From Sandaracinus sp964481145 (GTDB taxonomy: Bacteria > Myxococcota_A > Polyangia > Polyangiales > Sandaracinaceae): DNA of 64,000 nt. Position numbers and translations under genes: made by a program. Under the pieces are notes generated by a model that made no database searches, was not told the DNA's origin, and saw only the letters and a program-made list of their open reading frames with translations. The stretch is taken from positions 15,541-79,540 of the forward strand of contig CAYZTA010000023.1 in the NCBI GenBank assembly GCA_964481145.1. The letters run 5' to 3'. Numbering within the stretch: position 1 is the first letter of the stretch; the number at the start of each line of letters is the position of its first letter. Below, piece after piece: positions 1 through 8,300 of this stretch.

Positions 1-5
1 ATCGC

Positions 6-431
6 GTGGCGAGTGCGGGCGGCGCTCCTCCGCCTACACTGGCCAATCTCGTGATCAATCCCGACGGTCAACCGCCCTCTTTCACGCTTCGTGAAGAGCG
101 CTATGTGCCTGCGCTCGCGGTCAAAGAAGCGCTCGAGCAAGGCCTTCGCATGGTGATCCTCGATGCGCGCGCCACGAGCGATTGGGCCAACGGACATATC
201 CCTGGCGCTGCGCCATTTCCGTTTTACGACATCGCTCAGATGGCGGAGAGTTTGCCACGCGATGGCACGTGGATTCTCGCGTATTGCGCGTGCCCACATG
301 CAGCTTCGGGACATGTCGTCGATGAACTACGCTCGCGCGGTTTCGAACACACTGCCGTGATCGACGAAGGCATCCATCATTGGATCGATCAAGGCTATCC
401 CACTGCGCGAGGCGCAACGCCCCCTCTGTGA
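6..431 (+). CDS. Rhodanese-like domain protein (5' end may lie outside the window)
   Basis: A single rhodanese domain. The DAR motif at residues 53-55, the GHIPGA motif at 63-68 and the loop starting at Cys94 (CACPHA) match the sulfurtransferase fold, with Cys94 the likely persulfide-carrying residue. Cys96 also lies in the loop. The family moves sulfane sulfur or acts as a regulatory sulfur relay; the substrate is not evident. The first start codon seen is GTG at 6, but the frame is open to the window edge, so the true start and any signal peptide may be missing. Its TGA overlaps the ATG of mutH by one base, so the two are probably translationally coupled. Confidence 0.8.
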   Translation: MASAGGAPPPTLANLVINPDGQPPSFTLREERYVPALAVKEALEQGLRMVILDARATSDWANGHIPGAAPFPFYDIAQMAESLPRDGTWILAYCACPHAASGHVVDELRSRGFEHTAVIDEGIHHWIDQGYPTARGATPPL

Positions 432-1090
432 TGGACATCCGAAGCGAAGAAGAACTCCTCACACGAGCTCGCGCGCTCGGCGGTCGCACGCTTTCGGAGA
501 TCGCTCGTTCCCTGCGCGACCTGCCCGCTGGCGATCCCACGCGCCACAAAGGCGCCATCGGCACGCTCGTCGAACACGCGCTCGGAGTTCCTAAGAGCAC
601 ACGCAGTGAGCCCGATTTCAAAGCGCTCGGTGTCGAACTCAAAACACTTCCCGTCGATCCACGCGGGAGGCCGTGCGAAAGCACATTCGTCACGAGCGCA
701 CCCCGCAATCCGGAGCTCGACTGGGAACACTCTTCAGTCAAGCGCAAGCTCGACCGCGTGCTTTGGATCCCGATCGCGGCCGACGGCCCGCTCGCTTCAC
801 GAAGGGTCGGCTCAGCATTTTTGTGGTCACCAGATCCCGAAACAATGCAGCGACTCCGATACGATTGGGAAGAGCTCACGGAGCTCCTGACGAGTGAGCC
901 GGACCGCGTTTCGGCGCGGCACGGCAAAGCACTCCAGCTCAGACCCAAAGGCCGCGATTCGAGCGTGCGCATCCGCGCGATGGCGCTCGACGGCTCACAA
1001 GTGCTCGCCTTGCCGCGCGCGTTCTATCTGCGCCGCACCTTCACCGAAGAGATGCTCCGTCGGGTGGGTTTTTGGATGGGTCAATCATGA
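431..1090 (+). CDS. mutH: DNA mismatch repair endonuclease MutH
   Basis: A 219-residue protein that aligns along its length with MutH, the endonuclease that nicks the unmethylated strand at hemimethylated GATC after MutS/MutL activation. The catalytic set is visible: Glu48 (in GTLVEHALG), Asp62, Glu69-Leu-Lys71 (PDFKALGVELKT) and Lys106 (VKRKLDRVLW). The C-terminal block with RRVGSAFLWSP and LPRAFYLRRTF is also conserved. ATG 431 was chosen because it overlaps the upstream stop and gives the family length. The stop overlaps the next ATG (ATGA). MutH is known mainly from Gammaproteobacteria that carry Dam, so an intact copy in a myxobacterial-looking context is unusual. Confidence 0.93.
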   Translation: MDIRSEEELLTRARALGGRTLSEIARSLRDLPAGDPTRHKGAIGTLVEHALGVPKSTRSEPDFKALGVELKTLPVDPRGRPCESTFVTSAPRNPELDWEHSSVKRKLDRVLWIPIAADGPLASRRVGSAFLWSPDPETMQRLRYDWEELTELLTSEPDRVSARHGKALQLRPKGRDSSVRIRAMALDGSQVLALPRAFYLRRTFTEEMLRRVGFWMGQS

Positions 1091-1611
1091 AACTCGAGAC
1101 GACACGAACCTTGGCCCTTCGCGCATCAGCCCATGAAAAGCGCACGGCTTATCGAGACGTGCGCGCATCGATCGACGCACTCCTCGAACATGAGGACGAC
1201 TGGAGCGCAGCCATGGCCACGGTTGCGTGCGAGCTCTTTCACGCGTTCGAAACGTACGATTGGACAGGCTTTTATCGCGCCACGAGGAACGACCTCCTCG
1301 TCATCGGCCCATATCAAGGCGGCCATGGATGCTTACGGATTCCGTTTTCGCGCGGCGTCTGTGGCGCCGCTGCGCGCACCCGAGAGACGCAGCTCGTGCC
1401 CGATGTGAATGCGTTTTCCGATCACATCGCGTGTAACTCGAGCACGCGCTCCGAAATCGTTGTGCCCGTGCTCACTCCAAAGGGCCAAGTGCTCGCGGTG
1501 CTCGACGTCGACTCGAATGCACCCGCGGCCTTCGATGAAGTCGATCGCGAAGCCCTCGAGGCGCTCTGCGTCGAGCTCGGCCGCCGCTACGCGAATCACA
1601 TGTCGTATTGA
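1087..1611 (+). CDS. Free methionine-(R)-sulfoxide reductase (GAF domain, fRMsr family)
   Basis: A 174-residue single GAF domain protein. It carries the fRMsr signatures DWTGFY (58-63), GPYQG (74-78), the block from Cys82 to Cys92 (CLRIPFSRGVC), VPDVNAF and HIACNSSTRSEIVVP with Cys116, followed by VLDVDS. The three cysteines at 82, 92 and 116 correspond to those used for catalysis and resolution in E. coli fRMsr. The enzyme reduces free methionine-R-sulfoxide in the cytosol, usually with thioredoxin. ATG 1087 overlaps the mutH stop by four bases, which favours it over the in-frame ATG at 1072. The coupling with rhodanese and mutH suggests a stress or maintenance operon. Confidence 0.9.
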   Translation: MKLETTRTLALRASAHEKRTAYRDVRASIDALLEHEDDWSAAMATVACELFHAFETYDWTGFYRATRNDLLVIGPYQGGHGCLRIPFSRGVCGAAARTRETQLVPDVNAFSDHIACNSSTRSEIVVPVLTPKGQVLAVLDVDSNAPAAFDEVDREALEALCVELGRRYANHMSY

Positions 1612-1746
1612 AGGAACCTGCGTGACAGGGACATGTCGACAGATCCATGGCGTCTGTCCGGATGGATCTCAGAACAAATCCAGAAATCCATTGATTCGCC
1701 GGCCGAGATACCCGCATTCTGGGGACCTACTCGAAGGAGGTCCCCG

Positions 1747-2139
1747 ATGCTGCATCGATGTCTGGGCGAGTTCCTGGTCGAGGAAGGTTTCGTCACTGAA
1801 AAGCAGCTCCAAGCTGGCTTGGACCGACAAGAGCGCATCCGGCGCATGAAAATCGGTGAAATCCTTGTAGAGATGGGGGTTTTGAGACACGGCACGCTCA
1901 TGCGAGCGGTGGAGCGTCATTTGAGCACGGTGGCTCGCGGCGGCGTGCGGTTGCGGCTCACGGATTGGCTGATCGAAGAGCGACTCATCACACCCGTGCA
2001 GATCCAAATCGCGCTTTGGCGACAGGAACAATATCGGCGACGCCGGATCGGCGAGATCTTGGTCGAGCTGGGGCTCCTATCGCAAGCACAGCTCAATCTC
2101 GCCATTCGTATGCAGCTCGAAACCATCGCAGCCGCATGA
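1747..2139 (+). CDS. Stand-alone MshEN-like domain protein (possible c-di-GMP binder)
   Basis: A 130-residue protein built from four related half-motifs at about 5-28, 36-59, 71-93 and 101-123. Each follows the pattern LGEhLVxxGhhxxxxLxxxLxxQ. This resembles the MshEN/GspE N-terminal domain, in which paired 24-residue motifs bind c-di-GMP; here no ATPase follows. The first and last copies fit best. In the second and third copies some consensus Gly and Gln positions are changed, so ligand binding is an inference. A near-perfect Shine-Dalgarno (GAAGGAGG, ending at 1740) seven bases before ATG 1747 decides this start over an upstream in-frame ATG at 1633. The gene is convergent with the next one. 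Confidence 0.75.
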   Translation: MLHRCLGEFLVEEGFVTEKQLQAGLDRQERIRRMKIGEILVEMGVLRHGTLMRAVERHLSTVARGGVRLRLTDWLIEERLITPVQIQIALWRQEQYRRRRIGEILVELGLLSQAQLNLAIRMQLETIAAA

Positions 2140-2146
2140 TGATTTC

Positions 2147-3115
2147 TCAATCACCGCACGAAGTCCTCCGGAACCGATAGGGCGCGTCGAATTCGACGTG
2201 CCCGTCGTTATTCAAGGCATCCATTTCGTCGCGCAATGAATCGACCCGACCTCGAAACGAATCGGGATAGTACATGAACCCCGGGGAAGGACAGTCGACC
2301 CGCGTCACTTCATAACTGCTCGCCCCAAACGAAAAACGCTCCCCGTCGATGCGTCCCCGCGCCGGCATGCGCACCGTCACATCGAAGCGTCCAAACGCAC
2401 ATGGAAGAGGTCTCCGATCACTCGGCAGGCCACTCCATACGCGCGACGTGATCGTTCCTCGAAGCTCGTCCCCCTCGCGCTCGATTCGCATCGTCATTCG
2501 CCCCCAATCACGCCGCGCAGGACTATATCGATGCGCCACCCACACCCCTGCGATCGGATCATCACAAGTCAACGCGCGCTCGAGCAGCGAACGTGATGAA
2601 CTTTGTCCGCCTCCGAGCCCCACACTTCCAAGGATCGCAGACGCAACTTCGTCTCCCGACGCACGTCCCGTCCTCTCTCGATCGCTTCCCGCCGTGACAG
2701 ACGGCGCTCTGTCAGGAGACGCGTCCACCGAGGATTGAGCCTCTCCCCCCATTGCCGTCGCTTGCTGATTTTCGTGAGGAGCGCGTTCACGCGCCCGTTC
2801 GGGCGATGTGAGCGTGCGCGGCTCGGAGCTTCGCCGCCTCTCGATGCGATTTTCAGGCTCCGCATTCTGCTCCGCTTCTGTCGAAGGAGGTGCGACGTGT
2901 GTGGAGGGCTCACTCACGATGGGGGCTTCTGCACCGACCACCGTGATCTCGAGCTGATCGTCGCCGGCACCCATGAGCCCACGCTCTCCGCCGGCGTTCA
3001 AAGCTCCACCTCGCAACCCAAGCCCAAAGAACATCAGTTGGAAGTGGATCGCCGCAGACACCAAGAGCGCGATCCACGCCGGAAGCGGACGCAAAGCACG
3101 GATACGCTCGCTCAT
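2147..3115 (-). CDS. Membrane-anchored protein with TonB-like N-terminus and a C-terminal beta domain
   Basis: A 322-residue protein. A single N-terminal membrane segment (about 12-30, WIALLVSAAIHFQLMFFG) is followed by a long low-complexity region rich in Glu, Arg, Ser and Pro (about 60-170), as in TonB-type energy transducers. The C-terminal part (about 180-322) has alternating hydrophobic strands and four cysteines, with no family I recognise. It lacks the usual TonB C-terminal motif. Its start overlaps the stop of the upstream SDR gene by four bases, so the two form a minus-strand operon. The role is unknown. Confidence 0.7.
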   Translation of the reverse strand: MSERIRALRPLPAWIALLVSAAIHFQLMFFGLGLRGGALNAGGERGLMGAGDDQLEITVVGAEAPIVSEPSTHVAPPSTEAEQNAEPENRIERRRSSEPRTLTSPERARERAPHENQQATAMGGEAQSSVDASPDRAPSVTAGSDRERTGRASGDEVASAILGSVGLGGGQSSSRSLLERALTCDDPIAGVWVAHRYSPARRDWGRMTMRIEREGDELRGTITSRVWSGLPSDRRPLPCAFGRFDVTVRMPARGRIDGERFSFGASSYEVTRVDCPSPGFMYYPDSFRGRVDSLRDEMDALNNDGHVEFDAPYRFRRTSCGD

Positions 3116-3891
3116 CCTTCTCCCGAAGAGTGACCGCTCATCGTCACACCCCCATCGACCAAGATCTCCACGCCTGTCACGAACTCCGCAGAGAGCAGAT
3201 AACGTACCGCTCGCGCCACATCATCGGCCTTGCCGAGACGTTGTAGCAGGGCCCTCTCCGCGAGGACTCGCTTCTCCTCGGCACCCATCGATTCGGGTGG
3301 AAGCACGGTTCCCGGGGCCACGGCATTGACACGCACCTCGGGCGCAAGCTCCATCGCGAGCGTACGCATCAATTGCTTCGCCGCCCCTTTGCTCACGACA
3401 TAAGGCAAAAAGTTCGGGTATGGCGTGGTCGCACTGGTGCACGTCAGAATCACCATCGATCCTTTGGCATGCCGCAATGCTGGCGCTGCACGCTGAGCCA
3501 AGAGAAATGGCGCTCGCACATTGAGCGCCATCATCCGCTCCCAATCGCAGAGCTCGATTCGTTCGAACGGCACGCGTTCGAACAGCGCAGCGCTCGCAAT
3601 CAAATGATCGAGCCGCCCAAAGCGGGCGAGCACGTCATCGATCAATCCACGGCACGCCAGTGGGTCCGCGAGATTGGCCGAGAAAGGTTCGGCCGATCCG
3701 CCTGATGCACGAATCTGTTCGCAGATGGCAAGGGCGCCCTCAGCCGAGCCATGATGGTGCACGGCCACCTCTGCGCCGGCGCGTCCCAACTCGAGCGCAA
3801 TCGCCGCACCCACACGTCGCCCCCCTCCGGTCACGAGGGCCACACTGTGTTGCAAGGAGTCTTTGTTCGTGACCTGGCCGTTCCGCACCAA
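3112..3891 (-). CDS. SDR family oxidoreductase (pteridine reductase-like)
   Basis: A 259-residue short-chain dehydrogenase/reductase. The nucleotide-binding loop is TGGGRRVG (21-28); the Arg-Arg after the glycines suggests NADP(H) and is typical of pteridine reductase or FolM-like members. NVRAP (124-128) and the catalytic pair Tyr164-x3-Lys168 (YVVSK) are present, and a PG turn follows. The usual catalytic serine region reads LTCTSATT, so the serine assignment is uncertain. The substrate cannot be told from sequence. It is the first gene of a two-gene minus-strand operon and is divergent from the Fe-S carrier gene only about 50 bases away. Confidence 0.85.
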   Translation of the reverse strand: MVRNGQVTNKDSLQHSVALVTGGGRRVGAAIALELGRAGAEVAVHHHGSAEGALAICEQIRASGGSAEPFSANLADPLACRGLIDDVLARFGRLDHLIASAALFERVPFERIELCDWERMMALNVRAPFLLAQRAAPALRHAKGSMVILTCTSATTPYPNFLPYVVSKGAAKQLMRTLAMELAPEVRVNAVAPGTVLPPESMGAEEKRVLAERALLQRLGKADDVARAVRYLLSAEFVTGVEILVDGGVTMSGHSSGEG

Positions 3892-3938
3892 GCTCCCTAT
3901 ACTTGCAAAGCCATCTGGGCAAGACGAGGTTTGGCAAC

Positions 3939-4262
3939 ATGATCAGCTTGAGCGCAAACGCCATAGAGAAGGTTCGTGAGATTCGTGAGTCGGAAGGCCT
4001 GGGAGATCAGGGGCTGCGCGTTCGGGTCATCGGCGGCGGTTGCTCTGGTTTCACCTACGACCTCTTTTTCGAGGATGAAGTCACCGAGCTCGACCAAACT
4101 TTCGAGTCGGAGGGCATCAAAATCTATATCGATATGATGTCTTACCAATTCCTCGAAGGAACCGAGATCGACTATGTCGAGGGATTGCACGGCGCGGGTT
4201 TCAAGTTCGTCAATCCACAGGCGAAGAGCACCTGTGGTTGTGGTTCGAGCTTCTCCGCCTAA
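3939..4262 (+). CDS. erpA: A-type iron-sulfur cluster carrier (ErpA/IscA family)
   Basis: A 107-residue A-type carrier that accepts Fe-S clusters from scaffold proteins and delivers them to apoproteins. The three invariant cysteines are Cys35 (GGGCSGF) and Cys99/Cys101 (STCGCGSSF). The length is typical. ATG 3939 starts right at the conserved ISLSANA segment and has a purine-rich stretch (GACGAGG) before it; the in-frame ATG at 3903 would add unconserved residues. The choice of ErpA over IscA or SufA is a guess, since no isc or suf genes are nearby. A perfect hairpin follows the gene. Confidence 0.9.
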   Translation: MISLSANAIEKVREIRESEGLGDQGLRVRVIGGGCSGFTYDLFFEDEVTELDQTFESEGIKIYIDMMSYQFLEGTEIDYVEGLHGAGFKFVNPQAKSTCGCGSSFSA

Positions 4263-4286
4263 TTAGATAACGAAAAGTTACGAAGA

Positions 4287-4312
4287 GGCTCCCGTGGAAA
4301 GCCACGGGAGCC
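4287..4312 (+). terminator. Hairpin after the A-type carrier gene
   Basis: A perfect 11-bp stem (GGCTCCCGTGG paired with CCACGGGAGCC) around an AAAG loop, 24 bases after the stop of the Fe-S carrier gene. Only two T residues follow, so it is a terminator-like or 3'-stabilising hairpin rather than a textbook Rho-independent terminator. Confidence 0.6.
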
Positions 4313-4383
4313 TTCCGCGATATGAGATATTGGAAAGGTTTGCCCAACGTTTGTGAACTAGTGTGAAGCTCTGGAAGCTCTGA

Positions 4384-4411
4384 TTGACCTACTGCGTTGG
4401 TGACGTAACGT
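4384..4411 (+). promoter_or_regulatory. Candidate promoter for the sigma factor gene
   Basis: TTGACC (4384-4389), a 16-base spacer, then TAACGT (4406-4411), ending about 30 bases before the sigma-factor ATG. The -10 region sits in overlapping GTAAC repeats (GTAACGTAACG), which might be a binding site. This is inferred from match and spacing only. Confidence 0.4.
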
Positions 4412-4443
4412 AACGTTGTCAGCAACGCAAAGAGGTCATTTCC

Positions 4444-5295
4444 ATGTCGGCATACGAATACGACAGCTCCCTCTCCCGGTACATCGAGAAGGTCCGGAGC
4501 ATTCCTGCACTTTCACGGGAAGCGGAGCACGAGCTTGCGGTTCGTGCGAACAAAGGCGACAAGGATGCGCGAGACAAGTTGGTCGAGGCCAACTTGCGTT
4601 TCGTCGTGGCGGTCGCTCTACAGTATCGACGTTACGGGTTGCGCCTGGGCGACCTCATCGCGGAGGGCAATTTGGGCCTGATGATCGCGGCGCGGAAGTT
4701 CGACCCGGAGCGGGGCACACGCTTCGTCACCTATGCTGGGTACTGGATTCGCGCCTTGGTTCTCGATCTGGTCGTGCGCTCATCCACAATGGTGGGCGCT
4801 GGCTCCGGTCCACTGCGAAGCAAGCTCTTTTTCCGGTTGCGCCGCGAGCGCGCCCGGGTGGCCAATGTCACTTCGGAAGCCGAAGAGCGCAATGCGATCA
4901 TGGCGGAGCGCTTCGACACAACGCCCGAAAAGATGGAAGAAATGCTGCGCCGTCTCGACGCTCGCGACGTGTCGCTCGACGCCACCGTCTACCCGGATTC
5001 TGGTATGACAATGGTGGAAACACTCGAGGGCAATCTCCTGGATCAGGAAACCGCTCTCTCCGAAAGCGAGCGCGAACAATCGATCAAGAGCCGACTGAGC
5101 CATGCGCTCGGACAGCTCGACACACGTGAGCGTTTCATCGTGGAACAGCGCTATATGGGCGACGAGGAGATATCTCTCGCAGCAATTGGACGAAAGCTCG
5201 GAGTGTCGCGTGAGCGCGCGCGGCAGCTCGAAGCACGCGCAAAGCTGAAGCTAAAGCAGCGTCTCGAAGACCTCGAGCTCGATCTCGTGGCTTGA
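4444..5295 (+). CDS. RNA polymerase sigma factor, RpoH/sigma-32 group
   Basis: A 283-residue sigma-70 family factor. Region 2 (about 45-115) contains NLRFVV, DLIAEGNLGLMIAARKFDPERG and FVTYAGYWIRA. The stretch LRSKLFFRLRR at about 124-134 matches the RpoH box (consensus QRKLFFNLR), which sets heat-shock-type factors apart. Region 4 (about 225-275) ends with the helix-turn-helix SLAAIGRKLGVSRERARQLE. Myxococcus has several RpoH-like factors (SigB, SigC) used in development and stress, so the exact paralogue is not assigned. The presence of lon in the same window fits a heat-shock-like regulon but does not prove a link. Confidence 0.88.
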   Translation: MSAYEYDSSLSRYIEKVRSIPALSREAEHELAVRANKGDKDARDKLVEANLRFVVAVALQYRRYGLRLGDLIAEGNLGLMIAARKFDPERGTRFVTYAGYWIRALVLDLVVRSSTMVGAGSGPLRSKLFFRLRRERARVANVTSEAEERNAIMAERFDTTPEKMEEMLRRLDARDVSLDATVYPDSGMTMVETLEGNLLDQETALSESEREQSIKSRLSHALGQLDTRERFIVEQRYMGDEEISLAAIGRKLGVSRERARQLEARAKLKLKQRLEDLELDLVA

Positions 5296-5338
5296 CCGTC
5301 TGGAAAAAGAATGCTCATAGGCCCCAGCCTAGGGCATC

Positions 5339-8300
5339 ATGCACTTGTCTCGCCCTGTATTCTTATCGGGCAGGAGCTCCGGGCACGAGAGCATGGCTGG
5401 AAACGAACGAGGTGATTCGCCGTCTGCATCCGAGACGGTAGACGCTGTGGCGGAAGAGCGAACGATGGAGCTTCCCTTCGAAGAGCTCGAGGAGTCGCTC
5501 AAAGCCCAGCCGCGAGCCGGGGAACCGCCTGCGGCTCCTTCGAGAAGCTCCTCGGTTCCTCCTCCCCCTCTCGAAGGGGAGCGTTCCTCGTCGCCCCACG
5601 AGCCCCCCATGCGAGATCGCACGGGTTCGGCGCCCATCCCGCCGACCAATCCCCCCGTCGCAGGGTGGCCTCGTCGCCCATCGGTCCCTCTTCCCACTCA
5701 AAAAGCAGCCGCTCCCGGAGGACTCGCCGCCCCCAAGTCATCACCGAGCATGCCCGCCCCGACGCGGTTTCCCAATGTTCCGCTCCCCGCGCGAAAACGC
5801 TCGCTCTCACCCCCAGTCCCCGTTCCGGACATCCGAAAAACCCCTCGTACGAACACAGACGAGGCTCAGCGCGCGATCGAATCATGGGAGAGCGAGCTCG
5901 CCCTGACGACCGACCCACGTCGACAAGCCCGTCTCCATTATGAGATCGCGCGGGTCGCCGAGTCCTCCCTCGATTTTCGCCGTGCGGCAGCCCACTACGA
6001 AGAGGCCCTCCTCCGCACGCCTGAACACGTGCCCACCATCCGCGGCGCGCGGCGTGTGATGATCGCGCGCAAGAACCATCAAGGCGCGTTGCCGCTCTTC
6101 GATGCGGAAGCTCGCATCACATCGAACCCCGAAGTCAAAGCTGCGCTGCTTTACGCCAAAGGACGGTTGCTCGAAGACGTGCTCGGTCAAAAGCCCGCTG
6201 CACGCAAAGAATATGCGATCGCGAGCGAGCTCGATCGCGGCGCCCCGATCATCCTGAAGGCGCTCGAGCAATGCGACCAAGACACGGGATCGTGGGCCGA
6301 GCTTTCTCGCACGTATGAGCGGATCGCGAATGCCGTCACCGAAGACCCCAAGCATCGCGCTGCGCTGATCGTTCAACGCGCTCGATTGCTTGAATCGAAA
6401 CAGCACGAAACCGACGCCGCCATCGAGCTCTACGAGACGGCGCTGCGTCTGGATCCCGAAGTCGCAGGTGCGCTCCAAGCGCTCAAACGTCTCCACCATC
6501 AACAACGTCGATGGCGCGATCTGATCTCGGTCCTTCATCGTGAGGCAGACCAAAGCCAAGATCAGGGCGTGCGGACGATGGCGCTCTACCGCATCGCACG
6601 ACTCCATGCCGAGCGCCTCGGCAATCGCAACGAAGCACTCGCCGCGCTCGAACGTGCAGCGCGTGGTTCCCCCGACGAACCGCTCGTCCTCGAAGAGATG
6701 GCGCGTCTCTATGAAGAGGCGGAGAAGTGGGAGCCACTCGTTCGAGTTCTCGAGCGACTCGTGGACGCCCAGCCGCGACGCGAAGCTCAAGGCATCTCCG
6801 AACGCGTTCCCCTCCTCGTGCGGGTCGGGCAACTGCGTGAAGAAAAACTCGCGGACCTGCCGGGCGCACTCGTCGCCTACGAAGCCGCGCTCGCGCTCTC
6901 GCCGACCCATGTGCCCACGCTGCAGGCGCTTGGTAAGCTCTACACCAAGGGCGGTGATTGGGAGCGCCTCGTACGCATGCATCTCGGCGAAGCCGATCAT
7001 GCCGAAGAACCCAGGCGTCGCGCCGCGGCCCACGCGCGCGTCGCTGAGATCCAAGAAACGCAGCTGCAGTTGATCGATCAAGCGATGGAGCACCACATGA
7101 GGGCGCTATCGCTTCTGCCTGGATATGCACCCTCATTCAAAGCCCTCACTCGATTGCTCGCGGATCGAGGGCGCTATCGTGAGCTGATCGAGCTTTATGC
7201 GCGGGCCGTCGACGAAACCACCGACAAAGATCGCGCGATCACTTATCTCCTGAAGATGGGGGCGATTTACGAAGACGCCCTCAAAGAGCACGGACAAGCG
7301 GCGCACATGTATCGCCGCGTGATCGAGCTCGACTCAAAACATCTCGGCGCCATTCACGCGCTTCAACGCGCCACCGAACGCGCGTCGAGGTGGACCGAGC
7401 TCGTCTTCGCGCTCGAGCTCGAGGCCGAACAAACCAGAGACACGCAACAAATCGTGGCTCTGCTCCATCGGGCAGGCGAAGTGCTGGACGATCTCATCGG
7501 AGATCGCGAAGCCGCAATGATTCGGTTCCGAAAAGTCCTCGAGATCGAGCCGACTTATGTTCCAGCGTTGACGAGCCTCGGACGCATCTATCACCGCGCA
7601 GGACGTTGGGACGATCTGCTCGAGCTCTACAAGCGTGAACTCGAGCTGACGCCACGTGGCCCTGATTCGGTCGCGCTCCTGGTCAAAATGGGCGAGCTGT
7701 GCGAACACCGCATCGGACGCGACGACGATGCGCTGACCCATTATCGACAGGCCATCGAGATCGATCCCACCAATCAATCGGCGCTCCGCGCGCTCGGTCG
7801 CATGCTTCGCGAGCGCGGTCAGTGGGAAGAGCTCGTGCGCATCTTGGAAATGGATCAAAACGGCCTCCAAGACCCCGCCGCTCGAGCACGCGCCGCTTAT
7901 CGTGTGGGCGAGGTATGGGAAGAACGGCTCGGCCACATCGATCGTGCGATCGCGGCCTACGAGCAGGCCCGTGATGCGGATCCTCGCTACCGCCCCGCGC
8001 TCGATGCGCTGTCGCGATTGCGGGCAGAGCAAGGCGCATCGGAACCGAACTCATGGCGCAAGCTCGTCGACGACCTCGAAAAGGAAGCCGCCGGAAGCCC
8101 CGACCCCAAGCTCACCGTCGCCGCGCTGGCTCGAGCCGGTGAAATTTGGAGTGATCAACTGGGAGAGCCGCGTCGAGCGTGCGCCGCATTCGAACGCGTT
8201 CTCGAACGAGAACCTGGACATCTCGGTGCGTTGCTTTCGCTCGAAGCGCTGTATCGTCGGCTCTCTTCCTTCGAAGACCTCGCGAGAATTTGTGCGAGCG

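Noticed and set aside
121..972. Long minus-strand frame opposite the rhodanese and mutH genes
   Set aside because: It is antisense to two well-supported genes and its product is Ser/Arg-rich with no domain.
5882..7096. 404-codon minus-strand frame inside the TPR gene
   Set aside because: It is a codon-bias mirror of the TPR frame and has no recognisable family.
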